A stretch of 7,118 nt of DNA from a bacterium (lineage in GTDB: Bacteria; Ratteibacteria; UBA8468; B48-G9; JAFGKM01), in the NCBI GenBank assembly GCA_026416755.1, contig JAOAEP010000167.1:1-7118 (forward strand). Direction: 5' to 3'. The first letter of the stretch is position 1. Every line of letters begins with the position of its first letter. A program made the translations under genes and the position numbers. The notes under the pieces are model-generated. The model had not been told where the DNA came from. It did not search any database and worked only from the letters and a program-made list of their open reading frames with translations. Shown one piece after another: positions 6,512 through 7,118 of the stretch.

Positions 6512-7118
6512 TAACATTTTCTCCTAATTGTGTTTCATATATTTCTTTATAAATTTTACAATTTTCAAGGAGTTCTTTGTGGGTCCCAATTCCTAATATT
6601 TCGCCTTTGTCAAGAACTAAGATTTTATCTGCATTTATAATTGTAAATATTCTTGGAGTCACAATAATTTTCGTAATATTTTTTAACTTTTCTTTTAATT
6701 CATTAAAAATTTTTTTTTCTGTTATGAAATCAACAGAACTTGTGCAATCATCAAGGATAAGAATTTTAGGTTTTTTTACAATTGCTCTTGCTATTGTTAA
6801 TCGCTGTTTTTGGCCACCAGAAAGATTTACCCCTTTTTGACCAATAAATGTATCAAGTCCATCCGGTAATGTTTGAATAAAATCATAAATTTGTGAAATT
6901 TTAAGCGCAAAAATTGTTTCTTCTTCAGTTGCAGATTCATTTGCCCATTTCATAATCTCCCTTATTGTTCCAGAAAATATTAAAATATCCTGTGTTACAA
7001 ATCCGATAATTTGTCTTAGAACACATGGGTCAATTTTCTCAATATTTATCCCATCTATCATAATTTCTCCAGAAGTTGATTGATATAAATTTGCTATAAG
7101 GTTTAAAAGAGTTGTTTT
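6504..7118 (-). CDS. ABC exporter half-transporter with degenerate ATP site (TM287/LmrC type), N-terminus outside window
   Basis: Partner half of the heterodimeric exporter. Only the last 204 codons plus stop lie in the window, all in the ATPase domain. The frame is open to the right edge and begins with KTT, the end of Walker A, so the ATG at 7061 is not the start; membrane segments lie beyond the edge. Seen: Q-loop FVTQDILIF, canonical signature LSGGQ (6810-6824), Walker B ILILDDCTSSVD with Asp in place of catalytic Glu (6747-6749), and VTPRIFT where the switch His (Gln in many TM287-like subunits) should be, giving Pro (6654-6656). Asp for Glu is standard for this subunit type; Pro at the switch is odd. 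Its stop overlaps the start of the next gene by 8 bases (ATGTCTGA), which suggests coupled translation and balanced subunit amounts. Confidence 0.92.
   Translation of the reverse strand, partial: KTTLLNLIANLYQSTSGEIMIDGINIEKIDPCVLRQIIGFVTQDILIFSGTIREIMKWANESATEEETIFALKISQIYDFIQTLPDGLDTFIGQKGVNLSGGQKQRLTIARAIVKKPKILILDDCTSSVDFITEKKIFNELKEKLKNITKIIVTPRIFTIINADKILVLDKGEILGIGTHKELLENCKIYKEIYETQLGENVNV

Noticed and set aside
6577..6840. Plus-strand 87-codon ORF opposite the second ABC subunit
   Set aside because: Antisense shadow of conserved ATPase motifs; no independent support.

Overview
This is an AT-rich bacterial window with tightly packed genes, A/T-ending codons and strong AGGAGG-type ribosome sites. 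It suggests a low-GC, probably uncultured bacterium. The sialidase-like propeller, the cysteine-bearing Gfo/Idh/MocA oxidoreductase and the 'EPHNLHLP'-type creatininase homologue resemble proteins I associate with Planctomycetes/PVC-like and Bacteroidetes genomes. The heterodimeric ABC exporter resembles Thermotoga TM287/TM288. I cannot name the phylum from this sequence alone.

Layout. (1) 1-902, minus: most of a Gfo/Idh/MocA sugar oxidoreductase, with its C-terminus beyond the left edge. (2) 903-999: a short divergent promoter region with a clear sigma-70-type promoter for the minus gene and a plausible extended -10 promoter for the plus genes. (3) 1000-2874, plus: a two-gene operon of a cytosolic sialidase-like beta-propeller protein and an N-acetylneuraminate-lyase-type aldolase. 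(4) 2871-4536, minus: ribF (riboflavin kinase/FAD synthetase) preceded by a creatininase-family amidohydrolase, probably one transcript from a promoter at 4621-4649. ribF and the lyase gene converge and share their stop-codon bases. (5) 4664-7118, minus: two overlapping genes for the halves of a heterodimeric ABC exporter, the upstream one cut by the right edge.

How the genes fit together. The left half looks like a small catabolic locus for a sialic-acid-like (nonulosonic) sugar or related sugar acid. The oxidoreductase and propeller protein could prepare the sugar, and the lyase would cleave it to pyruvate and an aldehyde sugar. All three appear cytoplasmic. The lyase call is strong because its carbohydrate-contacting residues match E. 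coli NanA in identity and position. The propeller's reaction is uncertain. The right half is flavin-cofactor synthesis with an unassigned amidohydrolase, then an export pump with one competent and one degenerate ATP site. I see no RNA gene, CRISPR array, insertion sequence or convincing terminator, and no gene-free stretch longer than about 130 bases.
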